In this document: piece by piece, positions 8,565 through 17,900 of the stretch
Layout: every line of letters starts with the position of its first letter
Position numbering within the stretch: the first letter of the stretch is position 1
Origin: Alkalihalobacillus sp. LMS6
GTDB lineage: Bacteria > Bacillota > Bacilli > Bacillales > Bacillaceae_D
Reading direction: 5' to 3'
Assembly: GCF_024362765.1 (NCBI RefSeq)
Contig: NZ_CP093302.1
Coordinates: 554,001 to 618,000 of the forward strand
Length of the DNA: 64,000 nucleotides
Program-made: the position numbers and the translations under genes
The notes under the pieces: generated by a model
Seen by the model: the letters and a program-made list of their open reading frames with translations, nothing else
Databases searched by the model: none
Told to the model about the DNA's origin: nothing

Positions 8565-9245
8565 TCAAACGAACAACAGTTTTACAGCAAAAAAGACTAC
8601 AGGAATAAGTAGAGCTGGTAAAAGATTTAACGTTTTAAACGAATGAATGCCGACAATATTTAAGCCAGTACTTAAGATGAGCAGACCACCAATAATCGAG
8701 AACTCCGTTAATAGCTCTGACGTGAAGAAAATGGATGCATAGCTTGCGAGTAAGTAGATACTTCCTTGCCAAATTAGTAAGACCACTGCAGAAAACGCAA
8801 TGCTAAACCCGAACGTAGCTGCTAAAACGATTGAAGTGAAGCCATCTAAAATCGCGTTTGAATAAAGGTATGTATACTGTTGGTTTAACGCTGCTTCAAT
8901 GGGACCAACGATGGACAGCGTCCCAACGCAAAAAAGTAAAATCGCGGTTGTTAGACCTTCGTTTACTCTGCCCTTGAGGAGAAAAGACAGACTGCTCTGA
9001 AACCGGTCTTCAAATTTTATGATTTCGCCAATTAATCCACCGAGAGCTAGACTAATAATAAACAGAACAGGGTATGTGCTGTTTGGGAGATTGGTGGAGA
9101 TCGCACTAATACCTAACCCAATAACGGCTAGTCCCATACCTTGCATGAGAATGGTATGGTAGCGTTCGTTTAGCCCACTTTTGACTAGTGAACCTATGAA
9201 ACTACCTATTAAAATCGTCGCCACGTTTACAAACGTACCAATCAT
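8565..9245 (-). CDS. DUF554 family membrane protein
   Basis: The 226-residue integral membrane protein has seven or so hydrophobic segments and the DUF554 signature start IGTFVNVATILIGSFIGSL, with GMGLAVIGLGISAI following. Members of this family (YdfK/YqgA-like) are of unknown function. The ATG at 9245 is preceded by AAGAAGG; an upstream ATG adds a basic tail that is not typical of the family. Stand-alone gene. Confidence 0.82.
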   Translation of the reverse strand: MIGTFVNVATILIGSFIGSLVKSGLNERYHTILMQGMGLAVIGLGISAISTNLPNSTYPVLFIISLALGGLIGEIIKFEDRFQSSLSFLLKGRVNEGLTTAILLFCVGTLSIVGPIEAALNQQYTYLYSNAILDGFTSIVLAATFGFSIAFSAVVLLIWQGSIYLLASYASIFFTSELLTEFSIIGGLLILSTGLNIVGIHSFKTLNLLPALLIPVVFFAVKLLFV

Positions 9246-9452
9246 GATAGATGCCTTCTTTCTATTATTCGAAATTCCTTTTAGTATACGCATGTGCGTT
9301 CATGCATGAGAAGTATTTTTTGTTATGAGGTCGTGAACAAAATGGACAAAATGAAAACTATGAACAAAATTGTCGTTCTATTATCTGAAATCTCTTGCAA
9401 TTACTCGTGTATATACCATAAGATGTAGAAAAGGTTGTACGCAGGAGGACCT

Positions 9453-9603
9453 ATGAATCGAATCGATGATGACATACACAGGTTGATTGTTGATTTTGAA
9501 GAGAAGCTTGGGCGCAAGGTTGATCAGGAAGAACAGGCATTTCTACATTGGGTAGTTGCGAGAACGAGAGAACGGGATGAATGTGAGGATTTTTTTAATT
9601 AAT
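9453..9603 (+). pseudogene. Small gene with an apparent one-base frameshift
   Basis: An ATG with a strong GGAGG site opens MNRIDDDIHRLIVDFEEKLG and continues RKVDQEEQAF. The frame is then thrown at a run of four T bases (9540-9543) and stops 12 codons later at 9579-9581. Removing one T gives a natural continuation, FLHWVVARTRERDECEDFFN, that ends at TAA 9601-9603. The joined 49-residue product looks like a small charged helical protein of the sort common in Bacillaceae. The break may be a real mutation, slippage variation or a sequencing error. Confidence 0.5.
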
Positions 9604-9670
9604 ACGTTTTTCTATACGACCGATTTTAGCTCTTAGCAAAGTATGCAACGATAAGAGTGTAAATCTAGAC

Positions 9671-9699
9671 TTGACGCTAGAAACGAACTCTTATATAGT
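9671..9699 (+). promoter_or_regulatory. Sigma-A type promoter of the macrolide resistance operon
   Basis: TTGACG (9671-9676) and TATAGT (9694-9699) are separated by 17 bases. They lie 34 bases before the leader peptide start, so the transcript would contain the whole attenuator region. Confidence 0.6.
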
Positions 9700-9732
9700 G
9701 AGACTAACTTAGAGACAGGAGGGATGTTAAAA

Positions 9733-9777
9733 ATGTTACCAGCAAGATTACGCCAGCAAACTTTGAACAATAAGTAA
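9733..9777 (+). CDS. Leader peptide with macrolide-arrest-like RLR motif
   Basis: A 14-codon frame, MLPARLRQQTLNNK, starts at an ATG nine bases after AGGAGGG. It sits between the promoter and two intrinsic terminators upstream of an ABC-F gene and a macrolide kinase gene. Arg-Leu-Arg at residues 5-7 fits the +X+ pattern known to stall ribosomes in the presence of macrolides; from memory the ErmD leader contains MRLRFPTLNQ, and the TLN triplet downstream is shared too. The inferred role is drug-dependent stalling that changes the folding of the leader RNA. Confidence 0.75.
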   Translation: MLPARLRQQTLNNK

Positions 9778-9794
9778 TTCAATATGTTCAAAGG

Positions 9795-9814
9795 CTCTGT
9801 TTTCATAAACAGAG
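9795..9814 (+). promoter_or_regulatory. Hairpin in the resistance-operon leader RNA
   Basis: CTCTGTTT and AAACAGAG form an 8-bp stem with a TCAT loop just after the leader peptide stop. There is no T-run, so it is a candidate control stem (anti-antiterminator or pause hairpin), not a terminator. Confidence 0.45.
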
Positions 9815-9873
9815 TAAACGGGAGTAGTCTGCACATTTTTAACCATCTTCGCCGGAAAAGTAAGAAGCGTGAA

Positions 9874-9902
9874 GAAAGGCAGATTGAACTGTCTTTCTTT
9901 TT
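9874..9902 (+). terminator. First intrinsic terminator in the leader (attenuator)
   Basis: GAAAGGCAG and CTGTCTTTC form a 9-bp stem (one G-U pair) around a 6-base loop, followed by five T bases. It lies between the leader peptide and the ABC-F gene, so read-through is needed for expression. Confidence 0.65.
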
Positions 9903-9950
9903 GTTATCCAAAAAAGGAGACGTGTCTTTAGTGACGCCTCGTTTACTCGC

Positions 9951-9983
9951 ACCCACAGACGCCATATGTCTGTGGGTTTTTTT
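9951..9983 (+). terminator. Second intrinsic terminator in the leader (attenuator)
   Basis: ACCCACAGAC and GTCTGTGGGT form a perfect 10-bp stem with a 7-base loop, followed by seven T bases. It ends 45 bases before the ABC-F start codon. Its position inside the operon leader indicates transcription attenuation. Confidence 0.85.
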
Positions 9984-10027
9984 ATGATGACACGCCTTTA
10001 CGGAATAAACGAAAAGGACGTGTGAAA

Positions 10028-11497
10028 ATGGAACAGTTAGTAGTGGAGTTACAAGATGTAGAGGTTTCTTATTTAGACAAAACGATCGTGAAAATCGACC
10101 ATTTGAAGGTTCATCAATATGACCGAATCGGTATCGTTGGTAAGAATGGGAGTGGGAAGAGTACGCTTCTCCAACTTATATACGGGTCTGTTGTTGGAGA
10201 AACTGGATATGTTAGACGTCAAATTGAATTTTCTTACTTCCAGCAAAAAGAAGCACCTGCTGAGATAGAAGCGGAGCGTAAACTTGAAGGACAATGGCAA
10301 GTACCGAATCAAGACATAGCGCATATGAGCGGTGGGGAACAGACGAGGCTGAAAATTGCTCAACTATTCACCTATGACCATGGTGGGGTGCTTATTGATG
10401 AGCCAACCACTCATCTGGATAAGGAAGGGATTGATTTTTTAATTGAAGAACTCAAGTACTATTACGGTACCCTCCTTCTTGTAAGCCACGATCGTTATGT
10501 ACTTGATCAAATTGTAACGAAAATATGGGAAATAGATGATGGGGAAATTAGAGAGCATAGCGGGAATTATTCCGATTATGAAATGCAAAAAGACTTGGAG
10601 CGGAAGCAGCAACAAGAACAGCACGAAAAGGTAAAGAAAGAAAAAGAACGACTGATGGAGGCTGCACAACAGAAAAGGAAGCAGGCTAGTAAGATCACGC
10701 AAGCCAATAAAGGAATGTCAAAAAAAGATACGAACGCAACAGCAAATCGAATGTTCATGACAAAATCAAAAGGGACGAGTGAAAAAGCGATGCAACGGAC
10801 CGCAAAAGCGCTCGAGCAACGAGCTGAACATTTGGAAGAAGTCGATCGAGTTGAAAAGGCTAAACCGCTTCGTTTTCAACAACCTGTCTATTTACAAATG
10901 CACAATAAGTTCCCAATTATGGGCGATGGCGTAACGCTTACAAGAGACAATCAATCATTGCTTCAAGAAGCTCGTTTTCAGTTCCCTCTCGGGCAAACGA
11001 TTGCGGTCACTGGTGCAAATGGATCAGGAAAATCGAGTTTGCTACAGCATATTAAAGATCAAGGACAAGGGATCATGCTATCGCCAAACGTTGTGTTTGG
11101 CGTGTATCAGCAGCACGGCTATCAATTTAATAAGAGCATGACAGTCATTGAGTTTATGAAACGCATGAGTGATAAGTCGGAAGGGCAAATACGTGCTGTG
11201 CTTCATGCGATGGATTTTGTAGGGAATGATATAAAGAAAAACGTGCAAAATCTAAGCGGTGGGGAGTCCATTCGTTTGAAGTTGTGCCAGCTTTTCCTAG
11301 GAGCGTACAACGTCTTACTTTTAGATGAACCCAACAATTTTCTTGATGTTGCCAGCTTGAACGCTTTGGAAATTTTCATAAAAGCGTATGAGGGAACGAT
11401 TCTTCTTGTTAGCCATGATCGGACATTTATTAAAGAGGTAGCGGACGTTGTGTATCAGATTGAAGAGCAGCAACTACGACTAAAGGGAGACGAATAA
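10028..11497 (+). CDS. ABC-F ribosome-protection protein (Msr/Vga/VmlR type)
   Basis: The 489-residue protein has two ABC domains and no membrane segments. Walker A motifs are GKNGSGKST (near residue 40) and GANGSGKSS (near 333), with signatures MSGGEQ and LSGGES. A long charged linker between them (about residues 180-280, KERLMEAAQQKRKQASK onward) is the part that, in antibiotic-resistance ABC-F proteins, reaches toward the ribosomal drug site. It is predicted to release macrolide, lincosamide or related drugs from the 50S subunit. The attenuated leader upstream and the macrolide kinase two bases downstream support a macrolide role. The ATG at 10028 is preferred over a GTG six bases earlier on spacing to AAAGGA. 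Confidence 0.85.
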   Translation: MEQLVVELQDVEVSYLDKTIVKIDHLKVHQYDRIGIVGKNGSGKSTLLQLIYGSVVGETGYVRRQIEFSYFQQKEAPAEIEAERKLEGQWQVPNQDIAHMSGGEQTRLKIAQLFTYDHGGVLIDEPTTHLDKEGIDFLIEELKYYYGTLLLVSHDRYVLDQIVTKIWEIDDGEIREHSGNYSDYEMQKDLERKQQQEQHEKVKKEKERLMEAAQQKRKQASKITQANKGMSKKDTNATANRMFMTKSKGTSEKAMQRTAKALEQRAEHLEEVDRVEKAKPLRFQQPVYLQMHNKFPIMGDGVTLTRDNQSLLQEARFQFPLGQTIAVTGANGSGKSSLLQHIKDQGQGIMLSPNVVFGVYQQHGYQFNKSMTVIEFMKRMSDKSEGQIRAVLHAMDFVGNDIKKNVQNLSGGESIRLKLCQLFLGAYNVLLLDEPNNFLDVASLNALEIFIKAYEGTILLVSHDRTFIKEVADVVYQIEEQQLRLKGDE

Positions 11498-11499
11498 AA

Positions 11500-12396
11500 A
11501 TGAATCAAACTGAAATAAAGCAATTAGCCGAAAAACATGGATTAGGAATAGAAGAGAGTTCAATAAAGATAAATGAATCAGGGCTAGATTTTCGTGTGGC
11601 GCATGCCAAGGATCAGTCAGGAAAGAAGTGGATTTTGCGTATTCCTAGAAGAGAAGACTCTTTGAAACATGGGCAGCAAGAAAAAGCGGCCCTTGACTTG
11701 ATTGGAAATGAAGTAAGTTTTCAAGTACCGCAGTGGACGGTTTTTTCGAATGAATTGATTGCTTATCAACAACTTAGTGGCGTGCCGACAGCTACGATTG
11801 ATGTGGAAAAACAAGCATACGTTTGGACGTTTGATGAAACCAACGCACCAGAAGCGTATCACAAGTCTTTAGGTAATGTGATGGCAGACTTGCATAGTCT
11901 TTCAACAGATCATTTTGGCAAAACAGGTGTAGAGATGCTTACTGGTGAAGCGGTGAGGAAGCAAATGGCCGAGCGAATGGAGAAGGTCAAGCAACAGTTT
12001 GACATTGATCCACACCTCTGGAAACGTTGGCAGACTTGGTTAAACAATGATGCCCTTTGGCCGAAATTTTCAGGAGTGAAACACGGCGATTTACACCCGG
12101 GTCACATATTGATAAATGAACAAGCCGAAGTAACGGGCTTGATTGATTGGACAGAAGTAGGGGTGGGAGACGTATCGTATGATTTTACCGCTCACTATCA
12201 AATTTTTGGTGAAGAAGGGTTGGTAATGCTCATTCAAGCCTATAAAAAAGCTGGTGGTCGCACATGGACTGGGATGAAAGAGCACATCATTGAGCTTCGT
12301 GCCGCGAGTCCTATACTCGTCGCTGAATTTGCTCTCTCATCAGGCCTTGAAGAGATGCACGAGATGGCAAAGAACATGCTTGCGGCTGAAGAATAA
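11500..12396 (+). CDS. Macrolide 2'-phosphotransferase family kinase
   Basis: The 298-residue protein has the aminoglycoside/macrolide phosphotransferase fold: the catalytic loop VKHGDLHPGHILI (Asp as base), metal-binding GLIDWTEVGVGD and an N-terminal ATP-binding WILRIPRREDS. The PRRED and HPGHIL patterns point to Mph-type macrolide kinases rather than aminoglycoside kinases. These use GTP or ATP to phosphorylate the desosamine 2'-hydroxyl. The gene starts two bases after the ABC-F stop, so both share the attenuated transcript. The assignment rests on recalled motifs; the exact drug range cannot be read from sequence. Confidence 0.82.
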   Translation: MNQTEIKQLAEKHGLGIEESSIKINESGLDFRVAHAKDQSGKKWILRIPRREDSLKHGQQEKAALDLIGNEVSFQVPQWTVFSNELIAYQQLSGVPTATIDVEKQAYVWTFDETNAPEAYHKSLGNVMADLHSLSTDHFGKTGVEMLTGEAVRKQMAERMEKVKQQFDIDPHLWKRWQTWLNNDALWPKFSGVKHGDLHPGHILINEQAEVTGLIDWTEVGVGDVSYDFTAHYQIFGEEGLVMLIQAYKKAGGRTWTGMKEHIIELRAASPILVAEFALSSGLEEMHEMAKNMLAAEE

Positions 12397-12413
12397 GGAA
12401 CGAAAAAAGCGGT

Positions 12414-12444
12414 GTACAAGTGCAATCATTCATTGCACTTGTAC
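12414..12444 (+). terminator. Hairpin after the macrolide kinase gene
   Basis: GTACAAGTGCAAT and ATTGCACTTGTAC form a perfect 13-bp stem with a CATTC loop, 18 bases after the stop codon. The following T-run is weak (CGTTTATA), but the stem is very stable. Confidence 0.65.
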
Positions 12445-12531
12445 CGTTTATACGAAAGAAGTCACTTCTCTTTACTGAGTATTAAGAAAAAGGATACAGT
12501 AGATGCAACAATCCGAGTGAGGTGAAGCAAA

Positions 12532-13752
12532 TTGAAGCAGGACTTTTGGATTCGTAATGTGAACATTGAGACAGGATATGTCGCTCAAGAAGGGTTTACT
12601 TACGGAAGTAAAACCGAATTAATGGATGTGAAAGTAGACCAAGGAGTTGTCACGATTCTCCAACCGGCACAGCAACAACCTTTAAGGAATGGAGACATTA
12701 ATGGGCAAGGCATGCTGCTTTTACCGACACTTCATGACATGCACTGCCATCTTGATAAAAGTAAATTAGGGGTACCATGGCGACCGATTACCCCAGCCCA
12801 TTCAATTGTTGAGCGATTTACAAATGAAATTAAGGAGTTAGACGCTTTAGAGCAATCGTTAAAAGAGCGTGCCCGCAACCTCATTAACCTTGAATTAGCG
12901 AACGGAGTCACCTTTTTTCGATCGCACATTGATGTCCACCCTGAAGTGGGGCAACGGTATTTGGAAGACGTTCTTGATGTATTGCAAGAGTATAAAGGGA
13001 TGTTGGACTATGAACTTGTTGCGTTCCCTCAACACGGCATGCTTCGTTCGAATGCATTTGAAGAGGTAAAGATGGCTTTGCAATCTGGTGTTCAAATCAT
13101 TGGAGGTGTTGACCCTTCTTCGTTAGATGGGGATGTGGAAAAATCGCTTGCGCAAACGTTTGAATTAGCGACAACATTCGATGTTCCTATTGATATCCAT
13201 GTTCATGATCGTGGTGAACACGGACGAAAAACAGTTGAAACACTGATCGATTACACGAAGCAAACTGGCTGGCAAAAGAGAGTGGCCATCAGTCATGCGT
13301 TTGGCTTAAATGACTTTGATGGGGAAGTAAGAGAGCGCGTTTTCATGGATCTTGCTGAAACTGGAATCGCGATCGTATCGAGCATACCCATTAACGGAAA
13401 CGTGCCTCCCCTTGAAGAACTGCGCTCTTATGGAGTCGATGTACGAATCGGTTGCGACAATGTGTATGACTCTTGGTCGCCTTTTGGAACGGGACGTATT
13501 GTAGAAAAGGTCAATCGCTATGCAGAGATTTTCCGCCTAACGTCTCAACAATCACTGACGAACGCGCTTCAACTGATCACCGGAAAACCGATCCCGTTAG
13601 AAGGAAACCAACCTTGGTTGAAGACAGGTATGGATGCTTCTTTTATTCTAGTTAAAAGCTCTTCTTCAGCTGAATTTGTCGCGCGGCAAAGCGAAATCTA
13701 CGCTAGTTTCTTTAAAGGAAACCTTGTACACGAAAAAGGAGTGACGGCATGA
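12532..13752 (+). CDS. Cytosine deaminase-like amidohydrolase
   Basis: The 406-residue metal-dependent hydrolase of the CodA-like amidohydrolase branch has metal ligands in MHCHLDKS, IHVHDRGEH and ISHAFGL, and the catalytic aspartate region GCDNVYDSW. It should deaminate or hydrolyse a heterocyclic base or related ring in the cytoplasm. The TTG start at 12532 follows GAGGTG. Its stop overlaps the start of the next deaminase by four bases, so the two enzymes are translationally coupled and probably act in one base-salvage or degradation step series. The substrate is not assignable. Confidence 0.8.
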   Translation: MKQDFWIRNVNIETGYVAQEGFTYGSKTELMDVKVDQGVVTILQPAQQQPLRNGDINGQGMLLLPTLHDMHCHLDKSKLGVPWRPITPAHSIVERFTNEIKELDALEQSLKERARNLINLELANGVTFFRSHIDVHPEVGQRYLEDVLDVLQEYKGMLDYELVAFPQHGMLRSNAFEEVKMALQSGVQIIGGVDPSSLDGDVEKSLAQTFELATTFDVPIDIHVHDRGEHGRKTVETLIDYTKQTGWQKRVAISHAFGLNDFDGEVRERVFMDLAETGIAIVSSIPINGNVPPLEELRSYGVDVRIGCDNVYDSWSPFGTGRIVEKVNRYAEIFRLTSQQSLTNALQLITGKPIPLEGNQPWLKTGMDASFILVKSSSSAEFVARQSEIYASFFKGNLVHEKGVTA

Positions 13753-14225
13753 TTACAGAAAAAGACAAGACGTATCTAGCACGTTGTGTAGAGTTAGCTG
13801 CTCAAGCTCTAGATAAAGGAGACGAGCCATTCGGGTCGATTTTGGTTTCAGCGAATGATGATGTACTGTTTGAAGATCATAACCACGTTTCCGGAGGCGA
13901 TCAAACCCAACATCCAGAATTTGCGATTGCAAGGTGGGCGGCAGCGCATCTAAGCGCTGAAGAACGAAAGCAAGCAACTGTTTATACATCAGGCGAACAT
14001 TGCCCGATGTGTGCCTCCGCCCATGGACTCGTTGGGTTAGGTAGAATTGTGTATGCAAGCTCCTCCAGTCAATTAAGAGAATGGAAAAAAGAAATGGGTG
14101 TGAGGGAAGGAAATCTTCACGCTCTGCGGATACAGGACGTTCTGAAAGAAAGTGAAGTCGATGGCCCTGATGAAGATTTAGCGAAGAAAGTAAAGCTTCT
14201 CCATAGACAAAAGCACCAAATGTAA
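13749..14225 (+). CDS. CMP/dCMP-type nucleoside/base deaminase
   Basis: The 158-residue cytidine-deaminase-fold protein has zinc motifs HPEFAI (usually HAE) and GEHCPMCASA (PCxxC-like, with His-Cys in place of Pro-Cys). The catalytic Glu of HPE is present. Overall size and motif spacing match guanine deaminase/TadA-like proteins. It overlaps the preceding amidohydrolase gene. The HPE and HCPMC variants suggest a specialised substrate within the family. Confidence 0.8.
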   Translation: MITEKDKTYLARCVELAAQALDKGDEPFGSILVSANDDVLFEDHNHVSGGDQTQHPEFAIARWAAAHLSAEERKQATVYTSGEHCPMCASAHGLVGLGRIVYASSSSQLREWKKEMGVREGNLHALRIQDVLKESEVDGPDEDLAKKVKLLHRQKHQM

Positions 14226-14230
14226 ACGAG

Positions 14231-14267
14231 AAGGTTTCATTGCGACTATGCGATGGAACCTTTTTTT
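14231..14267 (+). terminator. Terminator after the deaminase pair
   Basis: A 13-bp stem with two G-U pairs (AAGGTTTCATTGC with GCGATGGAACCTT) is followed by seven T bases, just after the deaminase stop. Confidence 0.8.
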
Positions 14268-14418
14268 AATTATTGAAATCTCTCAACTTGTGTTAAGTTC
14301 AACCGGTTTAATCATGTCCCGAATTTTTGATGTCGATGATTTGATTTTGAACACAGCTGGTGGTGTATTGGGCTACTACGTCATAAAGTGGATCGATGAA
14401 CGAATTAAGAGGAGGTAG
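14266..14418 (+). pseudogene. C-terminal remnant of a VanZ-family membrane protein
   Basis: The frame read from 14266 gives LIIEISQLVLSSTGLIMSRI, then FDVDDLILNTAGGVLGYYVI, and ends KWIDERIKRR at a TAG. The pattern E(I)SQL, then FDxDDLILNTxGGxxGY, is the hallmark C-terminal segment of VanZ-like proteins. No start codon or N-terminal part exists: the frame begins inside the terminator of the upstream gene. This is a truncated leftover about 50 codons long; intact VanZ-like proteins are usually three or more times that length. Confidence 0.75.
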
Positions 14419-14755
14419 TTGGTACAATCGTTCCTTGATGAAAAAAGAGCTTCCATTCAATCCCAACTAGTTTCCAAACTGAGCTTCTTAACGTCACTTT
14501 ATTGGAATCATGATTGATGACACGATACGTTGTTAAAACAGCTTTATTATCTAATTGGTGCATGTTCCAGTCGTGAAGCGTGAGATGATTGTTGCCTGCA
14601 CCATCTTTAAAGTCTTGTCGGGAAAAAATCCTGCCAGAGCTACCGAATTCGAAAAAATCATCTGCTAACACTTGCCCAAGAGCCTCGCCAGAAGTGCGTA
14701 TAGATGTATGCAGGTGACTCTCTTCTAATGCTTTAATATGTGCGATGAGATCCAT
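14405..14755 (-). CDS. DUF4440/SnoaL-like (NTF2-fold) protein
   Basis: This 116-residue protein fits the NTF2-like DUF4440 family: an N-terminal helix LIAHIKALEESHL, then LADDFFEFGSSGRIFSRQDF and a C-terminal strand SSVWKLVGIEWKLFFHQGT. Such proteins bind small molecules or act as stand-alone accessory domains. The ATG at 14755 follows AAGGAG at 9 bases. Its 3' end overlaps the VanZ remnant on the other strand by 14 bases. Confidence 0.75.
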   Translation of the reverse strand: MDLIAHIKALEESHLHTSIRTSGEALGQVLADDFFEFGSSGRIFSRQDFKDGAGNNHLTLHDWNMHQLDNKAVLTTYRVINHDSNKVTLRSSVWKLVGIEWKLFFHQGTIVPTTSS

Positions 14756-14933
14756 GATGCACAACTCCTTCACGCCAATTTATTCTTTGCCTTTTTTAAA
14801 ATAGAAGCATTTTAGTACTTGTTAGGAAAACATGCCTGATTCGTTTTGTGGAAGCCATTTTGACTGACTTCTATTGGTTTAGGAATCGTCCTCACCTCAT
14901 TGGTTAGGTCAGTGTGTTCACACCGACCTGTAC

Positions 14934-17900
14934 TTACTCCAGCATTAATACTGACGGTATGGCTTGGTTATGAATACGTAAAAGTCCGTAACCGAAGCCA
15001 GCGTAGCCAAGCATAAGACCAGGTGGTGTCGTTTTTAAAGGAAGCCCCGGTTTAAATTCAGGTGCGGCACAAACGTCTGCCATGATTGCTTGTACGACGT
15101 CATCCTCGATTTTTCGATTGAAATGTTGGTAGTAGCTCTGCAGCAACTCAATGTTTCCAAAGAAGCCATGGCATAAGCTATGGTTTTTTATTTCCGAAAA
15201 AAAAGCTGTCGTTTTTTCGATGGCATGATGAATGTCTTCTAATAATACAGCATCCTCTAGATGTTCATACATTTTTAGCCTGCCAAGACCGATTCCTGTA
15301 GCGCCATGGCACCATTGGACAGTATCAAAGCGCTGTGTTTTACTGTTTACCCAGTTCATGTCAGCTGGATTGTAGTGCGAATTTTCCTCTTGTATTAATT
15401 GATAAGCAATATCTTTATATTTGGGTTCTTTTGTGACGCGATAAAGCTTGCTTAGCGCATAAGCTACGCCTGCTTTTCCGTGACTAAATCCAGTTGATAG
15501 GCTGAGTGTAGCTGTTCTCGTAGATGTGTCTTCGCAAATAAAATCGCCTAACTGTTTTGCACGTTTTAAAGCTAATTGGCTCCCTGTGACGTTGTTATAT
15601 TCCACTAACACAGCGAGGGTGCCTGCGTGCCCATTCAGATAATCAAGAGATGTACTTTCTTGTATAGCAAAAGATTGTAGAAACGCGTCAGCGACCGAAA
15701 TCAATACGTCGTCCTGCTGGTTTCGATAAATAACAAGGGCTAAGTAAAGTATACCTGTCTTTCCAAAAAATGCAGACGGATCGGTTACATTATCAATCTG
15801 ATCAGAGATAGTAGCTGTTAACTCGTTGAGCATGTCGAGATAAGACTGCTCGCCGGTTTCTTTGTGTAAATAAGAAAAAAATACAGCGATACCGATGAGG
15901 CCGTCGTAGAGCGTTGGACGAATTGAGTCAAATTGAAAACCATCTTCCGTTTCTCGGGCATCGATCCAGCTTACATCACCACCCATGCCTGTTTTTTTCG
16001 TTTGAATAAGCAAGTCTCCGATTTGTCGGGCAAGTGCCAGTGGGGGAAAGACTGCTTGGTTTATCCGATCTGGAGCACGGACATCATTCAAAAGTGGGTG
16101 TCTTTTTTCCGTTGTGAGTGCGTCATGAATGAAATGAAGTTGAGTGGTTAAATCTTGTTGAGATAGTTGATTGATTTTCATTTCGACTAATGATTGACCG
16201 CTTTGATGCATAGAAAAAACGATTATTCCATTAGCATCGAGCAGTTCGGTGTCATCAACACGAGATTGAAAGAATGGAATATGGTTTGTTAGAAGACTGG
16301 TAGACTCTGAAAAGAATAAGTGTGCTTTGGAAGGTTCTTGTTTGAATAAACGCCACACATGATCAAATAGTTGCTGTCTATCTATGGCATCCATTAAATA
16401 TTTCGGGTGACGACTAGCTAGGCGCAATGCTTGATACTCTTCTGTATTCCGGTAAATAACGCGGTTTAAGCATGGTTTAAACCCTGCAATTGGACCACGT
16501 AGAAAGGAGTGTTTTTTTTGAAGCAATAGATTATACGTATGCGTAAACCCATTTATGAAATCAGCTATATAGGCATGAGCAGGTTCATAGGCGCCGTTGT
16601 AGGATGGCAGGTTTTTAAACACGTGCTCTTCGTAGACCTCTTTAGTAAGAAAATTTTCATCAGTTTGCCCTCGTTTTAAAACAGTTCTTGATTTTTTAAT
16701 TCCTTCAATTGATGGCATCACTCCGGATAGTTGTTGCTTTTGCTTTTTTGTGGAAAAGCGATTTGGCAAGAGGTTACTACCAAGTACAGATTGATTTAAA
16801 GTGAGCATGACGTTGTTTGCCGCGGTAATAGGTTCGTCAATTTGAGGAGAAAACAGTCCTTCAAGGTCGATCAGGTATGGATGAGCGCCAGCAGCAAGAA
16901 CATTTTCGTAATGGAAGTCGGTTCCATTTAGTGCATAAATAAGCGACAAAAGCGAACCGGCTCTTGTGTAAAAATGATGCAGATCGGCTTGGGATAAACA
17001 AGATTCATACTTAATATATTGTTGCCAGCCGTATTTCTCGCAATCGACGGTCGTGACGGCTTTTAACTGAAGAAGCGGTGCAGTCATATGTTCGTTGAAC
17101 CATGTTAAAACCGATTGAAACTGCTGATCAATTGCGAGGGAGCGTGGTTTATACATAAGTTTTTGACCAGAATTAAACAGAATTAGTGCCGCTCTCTCGC
17201 CGTCTTTATGGGGGTCACCTAAGTATTCAATGGATTTGACGCCTATTTCTTCTATAGAAAAATGTGTGAAAAGCAGAGATTGATCTTGTTGAAGTCGAGA
17301 TAAAAGCAACGATGTTCCTTCTATAAAGGTAGTCGTTTCCTCGCATAATAGTCGAGACAATACAGGGTATGATGTTAAGAATGAGAGAATATCCTGCTTC
17401 TCTGTGAGAGTGTAAGCGAGAAAATCATGATAGCGCTCTTCTGGTGTTTCGCCTTGAAGGGTTCCGTTTATACGATTTTTAACGACTTCATACACAAGGG
17501 TTTGAACGGATAATTGAAACAATCGTGTGCATAATTCGTCTGAGAATTGTTGTGAAAATGAAGAGGATACATTGGAATGTTGACTCGTTAATTGATGGAG
17601 GGCGAAGGATTGGAATGGTTGAAAAAAAGGCTCGAACGCATCGACATGTATCGATAAAATGGGTCGATCTGCATCTGTCTGGAAAATGGTTTGAAGAGTT
17701 TTGAACCAAGAGAATTGTTCAATAGAAGTATCTAGTCTATCAAAAGGGTGATTTTCTACATCGATAAATGAGCGATTTGCTAATGATAGTCGTTTCTTTA
17801 AAGTAGATAAGTTCACTTTGCTTGAGTCTGCCCATGCAGAGGCATTTTCTTGAGACATGGTTTTAGGCACGGTGTTATGGTGAATCGTTTCTTCCAGATA

